Shown: positions 1 through 9,017, counted from the stretch's first letter. The stretch: 64,000 nt of DNA from JAXLXE01 sp046328115 (GCA_046328115.1 JAXLXE010000001.1:2480001-2544000); one strand, 5' to 3'. A program made the numbers and translations. Notes: generated from the letters alone by a model not told the origin.

Positions 1-960
1 GCCCAGCGCGTGCGCGATGTCCGCCAGCTTCTCCTGGCAGCCGGGCGCCACCCACTCCAGCACGTGGGGCAGCATGAGTCCGATCAGCCGCCCGTGGGGA
101 AGGTGGGTCAGGTCACCGAGCACCTCAGCGTAGGTGTGGACGTGGATCAGCCCGGCGGCAGGGAACGAGGTGCCCACCATGGTGGCCGCGCCCAGCATGC
201 CGGCCCGAGCTTCGATGTCCGCGCCGTTGGCAAACGCTCGCGGCAGGTACTTCCCGATCGCCTCGATGGCCTTCATCAGAAGCGTGTCCGCGTAAGGGTT
301 GACCTGACGCGTCAACACGCCCTCGATGCCTTGGGAGAGCGCGTCAAAGCCCGTGTCCGCGGTGACACGCGGCGGCATGGAGACGGTGAGCTCCGGGTCA
401 CACAGCGCCACCGTTGGCCGGACCAGCGGCCCACCGGCCCAGAGCTTGACACCGGACTCCTTATCAAACGCGCCCGCGCCGGCCGTCGCCTCCGCGCCCG
501 TGCCCGCCGTGGTCGGCACCGTGATCACGTCTGGGCCCTTCTTGGTAGCCACCTTGGCCGGCGCCCAGTTGGCGCTGGTCCGTCGCTGCGCGTAATCCTG
601 AAACTTGCCGCCGTTGCCCACGAGCAGCGAGACGGCCTTGGCGCTGTCCATAGAGCTTCCGCCGCCGACGGCGACGATCAGGTCGCAGCCGCGGTCGCGG
701 AACATGGCCTCCGCCGCCTCGACCGATTCGATGGTCGGCTCCGTCACGACCCCGCTGAACACCTCAACACGGATGCCGGCCTCTTTGAGCGACTCCTCGA
801 TCGTCTTGGTCAGCCCCAGCCCGTACAACCCGGCGTCCGTCATGAGCAACACCGCGGACGCATTGAACTCACGGGCGATAGCGCCAGCCTGCTTTGCCTT
901 CCCAACGCCAAAATCGATCCGCGTCATTGGCCCGAAGCGGAAGTCGGTCAACCAGCTCAC
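1..960 (-). CDS. Iron-containing (group III) alcohol dehydrogenase, 3' end missing
   Basis: NAD(P)-dependent dehydrogenase of the Fe-ADH/maleylacetate reductase fold; its substrate cannot be named. The first 320 codons are present and the gene runs off the left edge. I chose a GTG start at 960, preceded by GGAGG and 4 nt. The nucleotide-binding motif GGGSSMDSAK and the PTTAGTGAE loop are clear. The metal site is odd. The conserved Asp is there (FDALSQGIEG), but the His four residues later is Gln. The His before PLGA in the family appears to be Glu (YAEVLGD). The last ligand, in LPHG, is kept. So two of three His ligands look changed, and the metal or the activity may be atypical. It is transcribed away from the downstream lipoprotein gene. 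Confidence 0.85.
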   Translation of the reverse strand, partial: MSWLTDFRFGPMTRIDFGVGKAKQAGAIAREFNASAVLLMTDAGLYGLGLTKTIEESLKEAGIRVEVFSGVVTEPTIESVEAAEAMFRDRGCDLIVAVGGGSSMDSAKAVSLLVGNGGKFQDYAQRRTSANWAPAKVATKKGPDVITVPTTAGTGAEATAGAGAFDKESGVKLWAGGPLVRPTVALCDPELTVSMPPRVTADTGFDALSQGIEGVLTRQVNPYADTLLMKAIEAIGKYLPRAFANGADIEARAGMLGAATMVGTSFPAAGLIHVHTYAEVLGDLTHLPHGRLIGLMLPHVLEWVAPGCQEKLADIAHALG

Positions 961-1181
961 GTGTCCTCCACAGTCCCTCGTCGCGCCTTCGCCATCGCGC
1001 GACGACCGGCGTCGCGACCACCAGATCCGGCGGCCGGCGCGACATCATACGACGGTTCCGCTTCCGGGTGGGCGATGCTGCACGTCCGCCGCCGGAACCT
1101 GGGCACTGGACTGTGCGTTCACCGACTTCCTGGCTCCGCTATCATTCCACCGATCTCCGAGCCTCCCATCGAGCATTGGCC

Positions 1182-1229
1182 TTCACAGACCGATTCACAG
1201 ACCGATTCACAGACCGATTCACAGACTGA
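1182..1229. repeat. Four tandem 12-bp direct repeats
   Basis: The unit TTCACAGACCGA occurs four times without spacing; the fourth copy ends CTGA instead of CCGA. The last copy runs into the GAGGTG ribosome-binding site of the lipoprotein gene at 1239. A similar three-copy array with the same ACAGAC core lies at 56977-57012. The rest of 961-1181 holds no gene that I can see. Confidence 0.9.
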
Positions 1230-1238
1230 GGTGCTGCT

Positions 1239-2141
1239 GTGCGGCTCAACGTTTTCATTCTCATGGCCACCATCGTCGCGGCCGCCCTGGTCGCATGCAC
1301 TCGCGTGGTCAACGAGCCCGGCACGCCGGCCAACCCCATCAAGATGGCCATCGTCCCGTTCCTGGAGACCTCGCGTCTCGTCAAGGGGATGCAGTCGCTG
1401 TCCGAGGCGCTCGAGAAGGAGACCGGCCTGAAATACACGGGCGAGGTACCGACAAGCTACGTCGCGGTGGTCGAGGCCATGTGCGCCGACCGAGTGGACA
1501 TCGGGTGGCTCAGCCCCCTGGCCTACATCCTCGCCCGCGAGAAGTGCGGCGCGGACATGTCGCTCGTATCCGTCACCCGCGTGGGCACCAGCTACCGAGG
1601 CGCCATCATCGCCCGGAAGGACTCCGGCATCAAGTCGGTCGAGGAGCTCAAGGGCAAGCGGTTCGCCTGGGTAGATCCGGCCTCCACATCCGGCTATCTC
1701 ATGCCCAGGGGCGTGATTCAGGCAAAGGGACTGGTGCCAGACGTGGGCTTCAGCCAGCAGATCTTCGCCGGCGGGCACGACAAGGTGGGCCTCGCGGTGG
1801 CCCAGAAGCAGGTGGACGCCGGCGCCATGGGCAAGGACACGTTCGCTCGGCTGCCCCAGGTGTATCCGAATGCACTGGAGGAGCTTTTCATCCTCGCCGA
1901 GACACCGGACATTCCAAACGATGGCGTGGCCTTCCGCAAGGGGCTTCCGCCGGAGGTGGTGAAGAAGACCAGCGAGGCGCTGCTCAAGCTCACCTCCAAT
2001 CCGGAGGGGCAGAAGACGTTTGAGGACGCCATTGGCACGCGCGGTGTGGCTCCGACCACGGACTCGGCCTACGATCCAGTCCGCGACGCTGCCCGGGCCA
2101 TCGGATTGGACGTGCAGGCCGAGCTGAGCAAACCCCGCTAA
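1239..2141 (+). CDS. PhnD-like phosphate/phosphite/phosphonate-binding lipoprotein
   Basis: A periplasmic substrate-binding protein of the PhnD/PtxB family (ABC transporter type, PF12974), 300 aa. The first 20 residues form a lipoprotein signal with lipobox LVAC, so Cys20 is the probable lipidated residue. Family features include DIGWLSPLAYILA (ligand cleft), SVEELKGKRFAWVDPASTSGYLMP (hinge) and a C-terminal Asp/Ala-rich helix. The GTG start is supported by GAGGTG 5 nt upstream. No permease or ATPase gene lies next to it, so it is an orphan binding protein. It may instead serve a sensor or a transporter encoded elsewhere. It converges with the glycosyltransferase gene, with 6 bp between the stops. 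Phosphonate specificity is inferred only from the family. Confidence 0.85.
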   Translation: MRLNVFILMATIVAAALVACTRVVNEPGTPANPIKMAIVPFLETSRLVKGMQSLSEALEKETGLKYTGEVPTSYVAVVEAMCADRVDIGWLSPLAYILAREKCGADMSLVSVTRVGTSYRGAIIARKDSGIKSVEELKGKRFAWVDPASTSGYLMPRGVIQAKGLVPDVGFSQQIFAGGHDKVGLAVAQKQVDAGAMGKDTFARLPQVYPNALEELFILAETPDIPNDGVAFRKGLPPEVVKKTSEALLKLTSNPEGQKTFEDAIGTRGVAPTTDSAYDPVRDAARAIGLDVQAELSKPR

Positions 2142-2147
2142 GCCCGA

Positions 2148-5027
2148 TTACGGCTTGATCTCTACGATCGTTTTGGCCTCGGCGTCCACGGCGTAGAGAC
2201 GGTCGCCAGCGCCGAGGATCGCGCCAAGACGCCCAACGCCGGGGGCGACTACACTGGGGCCCACGTCATCGCTGGGCCCGAGCGGCTGGACGGCTCGCCG
2301 CGGCGGGTCGGTGAGGTAAGCCCGGTTGCCCAACACCGCCACGTGGGGGCCGAGCGTGGTTGGCACGTCGGCCGCTGGCCACTCGCGCACCGGCTGCAGA
2401 TCGGCTGAGTACTGAATCACGCGGTGAGTCTCGCCATCCACGACGTAGACCACTCCTTCATCCGTCACCGCCACATCCACGGGCTGCCGCAGCGGTCGCC
2501 CATCGACACCCAGTTTGATCTGTGCCAGGATGGCGCCGTTTTGCCCAATCCCCAGCAATCGGCCCTGGCCGGTGTCCGCGATGAGCAACACGCCGTCGCG
2601 GCGCATCGCCATTCCACTCGGTGAGTAGGTTCCGCCGATCGGGATCGAGGGCAGAGTCGAGCCATCGGCGCGCAGGCGGACCACGCGGCCTAGGGCGGCA
2701 TCCAGCACCAGCAGCTCCCCTTGCAGGCCGATAGCCACCCCGCGCGGATCTTCCAGCAGCCCGATCCCGGTGGGGCTGGCGCCCAACGCGGCGACCGGTC
2801 GCATCGAAGCATCCAGCCGCCACACCACCTTTGCCAGGCGATCAGAGACGTAGAGGCTCCCGCCGCGGTCACGGGCCAGGAACCTCGGCTCCACCATCGC
2901 CCCCAGCGCCGCGCCTTCGATGAGGAAGCCCGTTCCTTCACTTCCCTGCGCCCCCACAATCGCGGGAGTGGACGGGGCGTCCACCATCACCACCCGGTAG
3001 ACGTGCGGATCCGCGACTGACACATCCGCGGCCGGGGTGCTCGCCGCCGGACCATTCACCAGCAGGCCGTCGAACAGCCGGGCGCCCTGGATGTCCAGGA
3101 TCTGGATCAGTCGTCCGTCCGGGTACTTCGCGCGAATCGTCGCCATCACCTCTGCGCGGTCCTCGAGACCGGAATCCACCAGGAATGTCAGGCGGGGTGC
3201 CTCAGCGGTGGGATCGGGCACCGCGAACGGGCGTTGAGCGGCGCCAATCTCAACGGCAGTCGGAGCCGGCTGCAGGAACCTTACGGTGTCGTAGCCGAGC
3301 GACGAGGTCGGGCGTGGGAAGAACACCACGTGTCGGTCGGGATTCGCTTCCAGGAATCGCGCGAGGACGGTGAAGTAGCTTGGCGGCTGGTGCCTCGTGA
3401 CGTGCGTCTGAAAATACTCCGCCCAGTTCTGGTAGCCGGAAGCGCCGAAGACAGCGACGGTGGCCGCCCCCACAATGATGGTCGCCGGCCGCGGTAGCCG
3501 CTCGGCGACGCGCCAACCGGTGGAGATCATGAGCCCCGCCAGCGTGGCAATCGCCGGAATCACCGCCACCACTCGGGGCGAGAAGAGAGCGTCGATGGTC
3601 AACGCCCCGCCGACCACCAGCGTCAGCACGATCCAGGCCAGGAGCGTCGAGAAGCGCGGCTGCCGGATACGCAGGAGTGCCAGCACCAACCCCGGGATCA
3701 GCAATCCCGCCGTGAACCAGTCGAAAAGCGGCGCTCGGTGGGCATATTGCTGGCTGCTCTCGCCGAAGTACACCATGGCGCCGAACGCGCGCAGTAGCTG
3801 TATCCCCAGCATCTCCTCAAACGACTCAACCTTGTGGGCAGCGAGCGCATGCGCCGTGTTTTTCGGCTCTAGCACGGAGACAGTGCTGGTCCGGGAGATG
3901 ACGATGGAAGGATTCGCAATCGCCGCGGGGATCATCGGCGCCAGAAAGACTAGCGCTCCCAGCGCGGCCACGGGCAGCCCCGCCCGCAGGTCGCTCAATG
4001 AGCTGCGTCTCGCTGCGAGCCGATGCAGCCAGAAGACGCCGAGAATGACCGGCGCCAGCCGCGCGGCGAAGTACACACTGAAGCAGACGCCCACGGCCAT
4101 GCCGGCCCCCAGAAACGCAATCGGCCGCCGCGACTTCGCAGCCAACACACCCAGCAGCAGCAGGAGCAGCGTCGCCACCACGGCCTGCATGTTGTTCAGC
4201 CCCACGCGGCTGTAGTGGATATGCCACTGCGAGACTGCCACGAAGAAGGCGGCGGCCGCGGCCGTCGTTCGACCGAAGCCCAGACGGACCAGCGCGTACG
4301 TCAGCGGGATGCACAGCACCCCAAGGACCGCGGATCCAAACCGCAGCCCGTACAGGTTGTCCCCCGCCATCAGCATGGACACGGCTATCGCGCCGAAGCT
4401 CAGCATCGGGAAATCGTTCCACCCGGTGGCAAACACGGTAGGCGCAGCGCCCGTCATCAGGCGGCGTGCCTCCAGTCCCATCACCGCCTCGTCCCCGTGG
4501 ACCTCCGGGGGTATCGCCTCCAGCGACGGGAATCGCATCGCCGCCGCCACCGCGACCAGCACTGCTAGCAGAGCCAGGTCGGCCCACGGGAACCTGCCAC
4601 GTGCGCCCTCCGCTGCCCTCGACCCGCGTTCCAGCCGCCACACCGCCGCTGGCACCAGCACCAACCCCAGCAGCCACGGCCAGTGCGCGAGCGGCTGCCA
4701 CGGCACGGTGGCTCGCAGGCCCACGGCCACCGCGATCAGCGCCAGCCCCAGACCCAGCTCGGGGGAACGCAACAGGGCGCGCGCGGGGATCGCGCGCGGC
4801 GCCTCGGGCACCGTGGACCCAACGGAGGGCCAGCGGGAGCCCCCCAGCCAGGCGGCACCGGCCGCGAGTCCCGTCGCGACGGTGAAGCCAGAGGTGGCCC
4901 ACACCCACTCGCGGCCAGTGAGCGCATATTCCGCCAGGAACGCCAGCGGCAGCGCCGCCAGCCAGCAACCCAGCGCCAGCCAGGGTCGCCCGCGTCTCAC
5001 GTTCGCCGTGCCGCCATAGTCTTCCAT
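2148..5027 (-). CDS. GT39-type membrane glycosyltransferase fused to NHL beta-propeller
   Basis: Polytopic GT-C fold transferase (PMT/ArnT-like, PF13231), 959 aa from the ATG at 5027; a longer reading to 5177 adds an implausible Cys/Arg-rich segment. About 12 hydrophobic segments fill the first 590 residues. The first large extracytoplasmic loop carries HGDEAVMGLEARRL near residue 180; its acidic pair is the usual catalytic or metal site of lipid-linked sugar transferases. Residues from about 697 to the end form a soluble domain of five or six NHL/SMP-30-like blades (for example LEDPRGVAIGLQGELLVLD). It probably transfers a sugar from a polyprenyl phosphate to an exported acceptor, with the propeller outside as recognition domain. 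The ATG has no good Shine-Dalgarno sequence. Acceptor unknown. Confidence 0.8.
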   Translation of the reverse strand: MEDYGGTANVRRGRPWLALGCWLAALPLAFLAEYALTGREWVWATSGFTVATGLAAGAAWLGGSRWPSVGSTVPEAPRAIPARALLRSPELGLGLALIAVAVGLRATVPWQPLAHWPWLLGLVLVPAAVWRLERGSRAAEGARGRFPWADLALLAVLVAVAAAMRFPSLEAIPPEVHGDEAVMGLEARRLMTGAAPTVFATGWNDFPMLSFGAIAVSMLMAGDNLYGLRFGSAVLGVLCIPLTYALVRLGFGRTTAAAAAFFVAVSQWHIHYSRVGLNNMQAVVATLLLLLLGVLAAKSRRPIAFLGAGMAVGVCFSVYFAARLAPVILGVFWLHRLAARRSSLSDLRAGLPVAALGALVFLAPMIPAAIANPSIVISRTSTVSVLEPKNTAHALAAHKVESFEEMLGIQLLRAFGAMVYFGESSQQYAHRAPLFDWFTAGLLIPGLVLALLRIRQPRFSTLLAWIVLTLVVGGALTIDALFSPRVVAVIPAIATLAGLMISTGWRVAERLPRPATIIVGAATVAVFGASGYQNWAEYFQTHVTRHQPPSYFTVLARFLEANPDRHVVFFPRPTSSLGYDTVRFLQPAPTAVEIGAAQRPFAVPDPTAEAPRLTFLVDSGLEDRAEVMATIRAKYPDGRLIQILDIQGARLFDGLLVNGPAASTPAADVSVADPHVYRVVMVDAPSTPAIVGAQGSEGTGFLIEGAALGAMVEPRFLARDRGGSLYVSDRLAKVVWRLDASMRPVAALGASPTGIGLLEDPRGVAIGLQGELLVLDAALGRVVRLRADGSTLPSIPIGGTYSPSGMAMRRDGVLLIADTGQGRLLGIGQNGAILAQIKLGVDGRPLRQPVDVAVTDEGVVYVVDGETHRVIQYSADLQPVREWPAADVPTTLGPHVAVLGNRAYLTDPPRRAVQPLGPSDDVGPSVVAPGVGRLGAILGAGDRLYAVDAEAKTIVEIKP

Positions 5028-5315
5028 ACGAAGATCGATGAGCTTACTCTGTGGCGCCTGATCGCGAGCCTCCGTGCAGACAACGCGGCACGGTACTGCA
5101 TTGCCCGCGCGGTCACAACCACGAGACCGAGCGGGAGCCGGGCAGGCCGCTTCCGAGTGAGCCGGGAGCGGTACCATCGGCCTCCCAGAACTACGCGCAA
5201 ACCGGCCCCCGGCGGGAACCGCCGGGCCTTGTAGTCGTGCTTCTGTTGACCCACAATCAGGCCCCTACGGCACGACCGGATCGATACACGTTCGTAATAC
5301 GAGAGAGACGAAGAG
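5028..5315. other. Divergent intergenic region, 5' part
   Basis: Between the divergent glycosyltransferase and nrdJ genes. Apart from the NrdR boxes to the right, I see no small gene, tRNA or cobalamin-riboswitch-like element. It must hold the promoter of the minus-strand gene and probably that of nrdJ; no clear -35/-10 pair was recognised. Confidence 0.5.
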
Positions 5316-5331
5316 ACCCAAGATCTTGTGC
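5316..5331 (+). promoter_or_regulatory. NrdR box 1 (imperfect)
   Basis: ACCCAAGATCTTGTGC keeps the AAGATCTT core and the right half-site of the NrdR consensus (ACAC-w-AtATaT-w-GTGT); the left half is degenerate. It pairs with box 2, 31 bp away centre to centre. That is three helical turns, the usual spacing of paired NrdR boxes. Confidence 0.8.
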
Positions 5332-5346
5332 AACCATTGTCCGCGG

Positions 5347-5362
5347 GCACAAGATCTTGTGT
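5347..5362 (+). promoter_or_regulatory. NrdR box 2 (near-perfect palindrome)
   Basis: GCACAAGATCTTGTGT contains the perfect 14-bp palindrome CACAAGATCTTGTG and fits the NrdR consensus. It lies 100 bp before the nrdJ start codon. NrdR is the nucleotide-sensing repressor of ribonucleotide reductase genes; its own gene is not in this window. Confidence 0.85.
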
Positions 5363-5462
5363 CTGGCGGGCCAGGCGACGGGAGTCGGCGGCCGGCGATC
5401 CAGGTGCCCAGGCAACACGTTTCAGTGCAATTGGTAAAGAGACGGAAAGTAGGTACAGCGCG

Positions 5463-7796
5463 ATGGCTCAGGACCTGCCCGGCGCGGCCGCGGTCAACGG
5501 TGAATCCCCCCTCAATGGAAGCACGCTGCTGGTGAATGGGGGGGCCGTGGAGCTTGCGGATCGCACCGTGGTCACGGTGCCGCTCACCATCACCAAGCGG
5601 GATGGTCGGGTGGTCCCCTTCGACGTGTCCAGAATCGAGGGAGCCCTGTCGCGCTGCTTCCACAGCTTTGATCGCATCCCCACCACCCCCATCCCGGAGC
5701 TTGCCCGGCGGGTGGTGAACATCATCGCTGCCAAGGCGGAGGGCAAGGCGCCCACAGTGGAGGGTGTCCAGGACATCGTGGAGATGGTGCTCCAGGCCGC
5801 CGGCGAGTTCGAGGCTGCCAAGCGCTACATCCTGTATCGTGCCGAGCACGCCAAGCAGCGCGTGGAGCGGCCCATCCCGCCTGAGGTGAAGGCGGCCTTC
5901 GACGAGTCAGCGGTCTATTTCCCCACGCCGCTCCAGCAGTTCCAGTTCTTCGACAAGTACTCTCGCTTCAACTACGACCTGGGCCGCCGCGAGACCTGGG
6001 TGGAGACGGTTGACCGCTCCGTGGACTTCCTGCACGAGCTTGGCGGCGACCGGCTGCCACGCGAGACGTACGAGAAGGTTCGCCGCGGCATCCTCGAGAT
6101 GAAGGCCATGCCCTCCATGCGCCTGCTGGCCATGGCGGGGGCCGCCGCACGGCGCAACAACATCACCATCTACAACTGCTCCTACCAGCCCGTGGAGAGC
6201 ATCGACTCCTTCTGCGAGGCGCTCATCATCTCCATGAGCGGCTGCGGTGTGGGCTTCTCTGTTGAGAGCAAGCACGTGGAGAACTTCCCGCGCATCAAGC
6301 GGCAGCTTGGCCTGGCGCCGCTGGCCTTCAGCGTGGAGGACTCAGCAGAGGGCTGGGCGGACGCGTTGCGCTTCGGCCTGGAGACCTGGTTCGAGGGCGG
6401 GGACGTGCGCTTCGATGTCTCCCAGCTTCGCCCCTCCGGTGCGCCGCTGCGCACCAAGGGTGGCCGCGCCTCCGGCCCCGGGCCGCTCCGCACCATGCTG
6501 GACTTCGTGCGCACCCGCGTGCTCGCTCGCCAGGGCTCCTTCCTCCGCCCCATCGACGCACACGACATGATGTGCGCGGTGGGTAACGCCGCCGTCTCCG
6601 GCGGTGTCCGCCGTACCGCCATGATCTCGCTCTTCGATCCAGACGATCACGAGATCCGCCTCAGCAAGAACGGTGATTTCGAGCGCGACAACAGCCAGCG
6701 CTGGAACGCCAACAACTCCGCGGTCTGGTCCGAGGACGCGCTCACCCAGATCGAGTTTGCCCGTCACTTCATGGAGATGGTGGAATCCGGCCGCGGCGAG
6801 CCCGGTATTTTCGATCGCTCCGTGGCCACCACCCTGCGACCGGATCGCCGGGGCCTGGCCGAGTTCGGTACCAACCCGTGCGGCGAGATCGTGCTGCGCC
6901 CCTGGCAGTTCTGCAACCTCTCGTCCGTCGTCGCCCGTCGCGACGATACGTTCGAGAGCCTGCGCGAGAAGGTGGAGATCGCCACCCTCATCGGCACCAT
7001 CCAGTCCATGGCCACGCACTTCCCAGGCCTGCGGCCCCAGTGGCAGCGGAACTGCGAGGACGAGCGGTTGCTGGGTGTGGACATGAACGGCCAGATGGAC
7101 AGCCCCATGGCCCAGGACCCGCGGGTCAAGGAATTGCTGCGCGACTTCGCCGTGGAGGTGAACCGCAAGGCCGCCGGCGACCTGGGTATCAATCAGTCCG
7201 CCTCCGTCACCTGTGTCAAGCCCAGCGGCAACGCCTCCCAGCTTCTGGACTCCTCGTCTGGCATCCACGCCCGGTGGGCGCCGTACTACATGCGCAACGT
7301 CCGCGTGGCCGCCACCTCGCCCATCTTCAAGGTGCTGCGCGATGCCGGCGTGCCGATGGATCCGGAGAACGGCCAGACGCCTGAGACCGCCACCACCTGG
7401 GTGATCCACTTCCCGGTCAAGTCGCCGGAAGGCGCCATCACCCGCAACGACCGCACCGCCATCGAGCAGTGCGAGTTCTGGCTGCAGAACAAGCTCTACT
7501 GGACGGAGCACAACCCCAGCGTCACCATCACCTACCGGCCCCACGAGGTCATTGACCTTATGAAGTGGGTCTGGGACCACCGCGACAAGGTGGGCGGCAT
7601 GGCCTTCCTGCCGGCGTTCGACGCTCACTACGCCCAGCTTCCGTACATCGAGATCTCCCAGGACGAGTACGAGCGGCTGGCCGCGGAGTTCCCGCCCATC
7701 GACTTCTCCAAGGTCTACCGCTACGAGGAGGAAGACCTCACCACCGCCGCCCAGGAGCTGGCCTGCTCCGCGGGTGTGTGCGAGATCGATCCGTGA
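5463..7796 (+). CDS. nrdJ: Adenosylcobalamin-dependent (class II) ribonucleotide reductase
   Basis: Makes deoxyribonucleotides with a B12-derived radical, independent of oxygen; 777 aa. It matches the monomeric Lactobacillus leichmannii RTPR type. An ATP-cone covers about residues 38-125, consistent with allosteric activity control. Redox Cys239 is in NCSY, the thiyl-radical Cys473 and Glu475 are in NPCGEI, the second redox cysteine is Cys484, and the C-terminal reducing pair is CSAGVC just before the stop. No intein or break. I chose the ATG at 5463 because the ATP-cone follows directly; upstream in-frame codons read as non-protein sequence. Two NrdR boxes about 100 bp upstream imply NrdR repression. 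A strong hairpin follows the gene. Confidence 0.95.
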   Translation: MAQDLPGAAAVNGESPLNGSTLLVNGGAVELADRTVVTVPLTITKRDGRVVPFDVSRIEGALSRCFHSFDRIPTTPIPELARRVVNIIAAKAEGKAPTVEGVQDIVEMVLQAAGEFEAAKRYILYRAEHAKQRVERPIPPEVKAAFDESAVYFPTPLQQFQFFDKYSRFNYDLGRRETWVETVDRSVDFLHELGGDRLPRETYEKVRRGILEMKAMPSMRLLAMAGAAARRNNITIYNCSYQPVESIDSFCEALIISMSGCGVGFSVESKHVENFPRIKRQLGLAPLAFSVEDSAEGWADALRFGLETWFEGGDVRFDVSQLRPSGAPLRTKGGRASGPGPLRTMLDFVRTRVLARQGSFLRPIDAHDMMCAVGNAAVSGGVRRTAMISLFDPDDHEIRLSKNGDFERDNSQRWNANNSAVWSEDALTQIEFARHFMEMVESGRGEPGIFDRSVATTLRPDRRGLAEFGTNPCGEIVLRPWQFCNLSSVVARRDDTFESLREKVEIATLIGTIQSMATHFPGLRPQWQRNCEDERLLGVDMNGQMDSPMAQDPRVKELLRDFAVEVNRKAAGDLGINQSASVTCVKPSGNASQLLDSSSGIHARWAPYYMRNVRVAATSPIFKVLRDAGVPMDPENGQTPETATTWVIHFPVKSPEGAITRNDRTAIEQCEFWLQNKLYWTEHNPSVTITYRPHEVIDLMKWVWDHRDKVGGMAFLPAFDAHYAQLPYIEISQDEYERLAAEFPPIDFSKVYRYEEEDLTTAAQELACSAGVCEIDP

Positions 7797-7839
7797 TCGC
7801 GCCCATGTAGGCCGTCGAGTCCAGAGCCAAATTGACACA

Positions 7840-7871
7840 GGGCCCGTTGTGACATACGTCACAACGGGCCC
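7840..7871 (+). terminator. Perfect 14-bp hairpin after nrdJ
   Basis: Arms GGGCCCGTTGTGAC and GTCACAACGGGCCC enclose the loop ATAC. Only a short T pair follows, so it resembles the U-poor terminators of high-GC bacteria. The central TGACATACGTCA palindrome could also be a regulator site for the next gene. Confidence 0.65.
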
Positions 7872-7918
7872 TTCGCGGTTGCGCGACAATGTGACCACAT
7901 CGCGTGGGAGGGGTTGTC

Positions 7919-8764
7919 ATGTCGCACGTCTTTCCGGTCAAGGGCTACGCGGGCACCGTGAGCCTGCACTGGGGCAGCTTCGAAGGCGCGTCCGACATCT
8001 TCGCGCCGCAGGGCACGCCCGTGGTCTCCATGTGTGACGGCCTGGTCGATCTCGCCGGGTTCGATTCAACCGGCGGCAACGCCGTGCTCATCACCGGTGA
8101 CGACGGCCTGGAGTACTACTACGCGCATGGCGACCGCGCACCCAAGGTGAAGAAGGGCGAGCGTGTCGCGGCGGGGGCCGAGCTGTTCGGCGTTGGGAAT
8201 ACGGGCAATGCGGCCAGCATCCCCGGCTTCCACCTGCACATCGGCATTGGCCACGGCATCATGAACGGCACCGGCCCGACCGGCGGCGCCGGCCGCGACT
8301 TCGACGCTGTGGGCCTCCTGCGCGACTGCCTGGCCACCACCCGCATCGATCCGCTGAACGAGATCGAGAACGACCCCAATCCGCCGTACCGCGTGGTTGG
8401 CACCGACGGCGCCGGGCTGAACGTCAGGAAGACGCCGAGCGCGTCCGGCGCAAAGGTCACCGCGCTGCCGGAAGGCGCCGTCGTCCGCTCGCTCGATCGC
8501 GCCTGGCGCCCCATCAAGACCGCCGCGGGCGTGGAGGGCTGGGCGGCCGATCAGTTCCTGGCGGTAGACGGCATCGCCTTCCGCGTGTCTGGCACGGACG
8601 GCGCGGGACTCAACCTCCGCAAGCAGCCAACCACCAAGTCCGCCGCCGTGGCCACGCTGGCCGAGGGCACCAGAGTGGAGGCCGTCGACCGCGCCTGGCG
8701 CCCCGTCCGCGCGGCCGACGGCTCAGAGGGCTGGGCCGCCAACCAGTTCCTGGCGCCGTCGTAA
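7919..8764 (+). CDS. M23 (LytM-like) peptidase with two SH3b domains
   Basis: Predicted peptidoglycan endopeptidase, 281 aa. The N-terminal half is the M23 fold: His17 and Asp26 in the HWGSFEGASDIFAPQGTPV block, YYYAH, and the zinc motif HLH near residues 105-107. All usual metal ligands are present, so it should be active. Two SH3b repeats follow (about 163-215 and 220-281), each starting GTDGAGLN(V/L)RK and ending EGWAA(D/N)QFLA; they look like a recent internal duplication. The ATG at 7919 has GGGAGGGG 5 nt upstream and beats the GTG at 7904. There is no signal peptide or membrane segment, which is odd for a wall hydrolase. It may act after lysis, be exported otherwise, or modify another substrate. 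Confidence 0.85.
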   Translation: MSHVFPVKGYAGTVSLHWGSFEGASDIFAPQGTPVVSMCDGLVDLAGFDSTGGNAVLITGDDGLEYYYAHGDRAPKVKKGERVAAGAELFGVGNTGNAASIPGFHLHIGIGHGIMNGTGPTGGAGRDFDAVGLLRDCLATTRIDPLNEIENDPNPPYRVVGTDGAGLNVRKTPSASGAKVTALPEGAVVRSLDRAWRPIKTAAGVEGWAADQFLAVDGIAFRVSGTDGAGLNLRKQPTTKSAAVATLAEGTRVEAVDRAWRPVRAADGSEGWAANQFLAPS

Positions 8765-8816
8765 TGCGCGACCCGCATCCAATCCTCAACCGCGGGGCAG
8801 ATCGAAGGCCGTCCGC

Positions 8817-9017
8817 CTAGAGACGAACCGAGTCGCCCTCCGCATGCTGGCGGAGGGCGGCTCGCGCTAGATCGTCCAGCCTGCCGGCTTCCGCGTCAGC
8901 CGCTATCCGGCGATCCCAGATCTCAGCAGCGATCTCCGCCAGCCAGCGGCGAAGCTCGGTAATCTCCCCGCCAGATGGCGCCCAGATCTGCTGCTTGATT
9001 GAGTCGAGCCGACTCAT
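8817..9017 (-). CDS. Small antitoxin-like protein, no toxin partner
   Basis: A 66-residue protein starting MSRLDSIKQQI and ending with a block rich in WDR..IAADAEAGRLDDLA. This resembles the short helical antitoxins (IEADAAAGKLDALAEEAL type) that normally precede RelE/ParE toxin genes. ATG at 9017 chosen because the family begins M(T/S)KLD; a TTG at 9029 is possible. The expected toxin gene is missing: the next gene on this strand's 3' side is the oppositely oriented M23 peptidase, 52 bp away. It is either an orphan antitoxin or a remnant of a toxin-antitoxin pair. Family assignment is from pattern memory only. Confidence 0.6.
   Translation of the reverse strand: MSRLDSIKQQIWAPSGGEITELRRWLAEIAAEIWDRRIAADAEAGRLDDLARAALRQHAEGDSVRL

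Noticed and set aside
1239..2141. Complete phosphonate ABC transporter
   Set aside because: Only the binding protein is present; the neighbours are unrelated and face other directions.
5028..5462. Possible cobalamin riboswitch before the B12-dependent reductase
   Set aside because: No B12-box-like sequence or fitting stems found; the NrdR boxes explain regulation.
6342..7898. 518-codon minus-strand frame opposite nrdJ
   Set aside because: Antisense shadow of a highly conserved gene; no family features.
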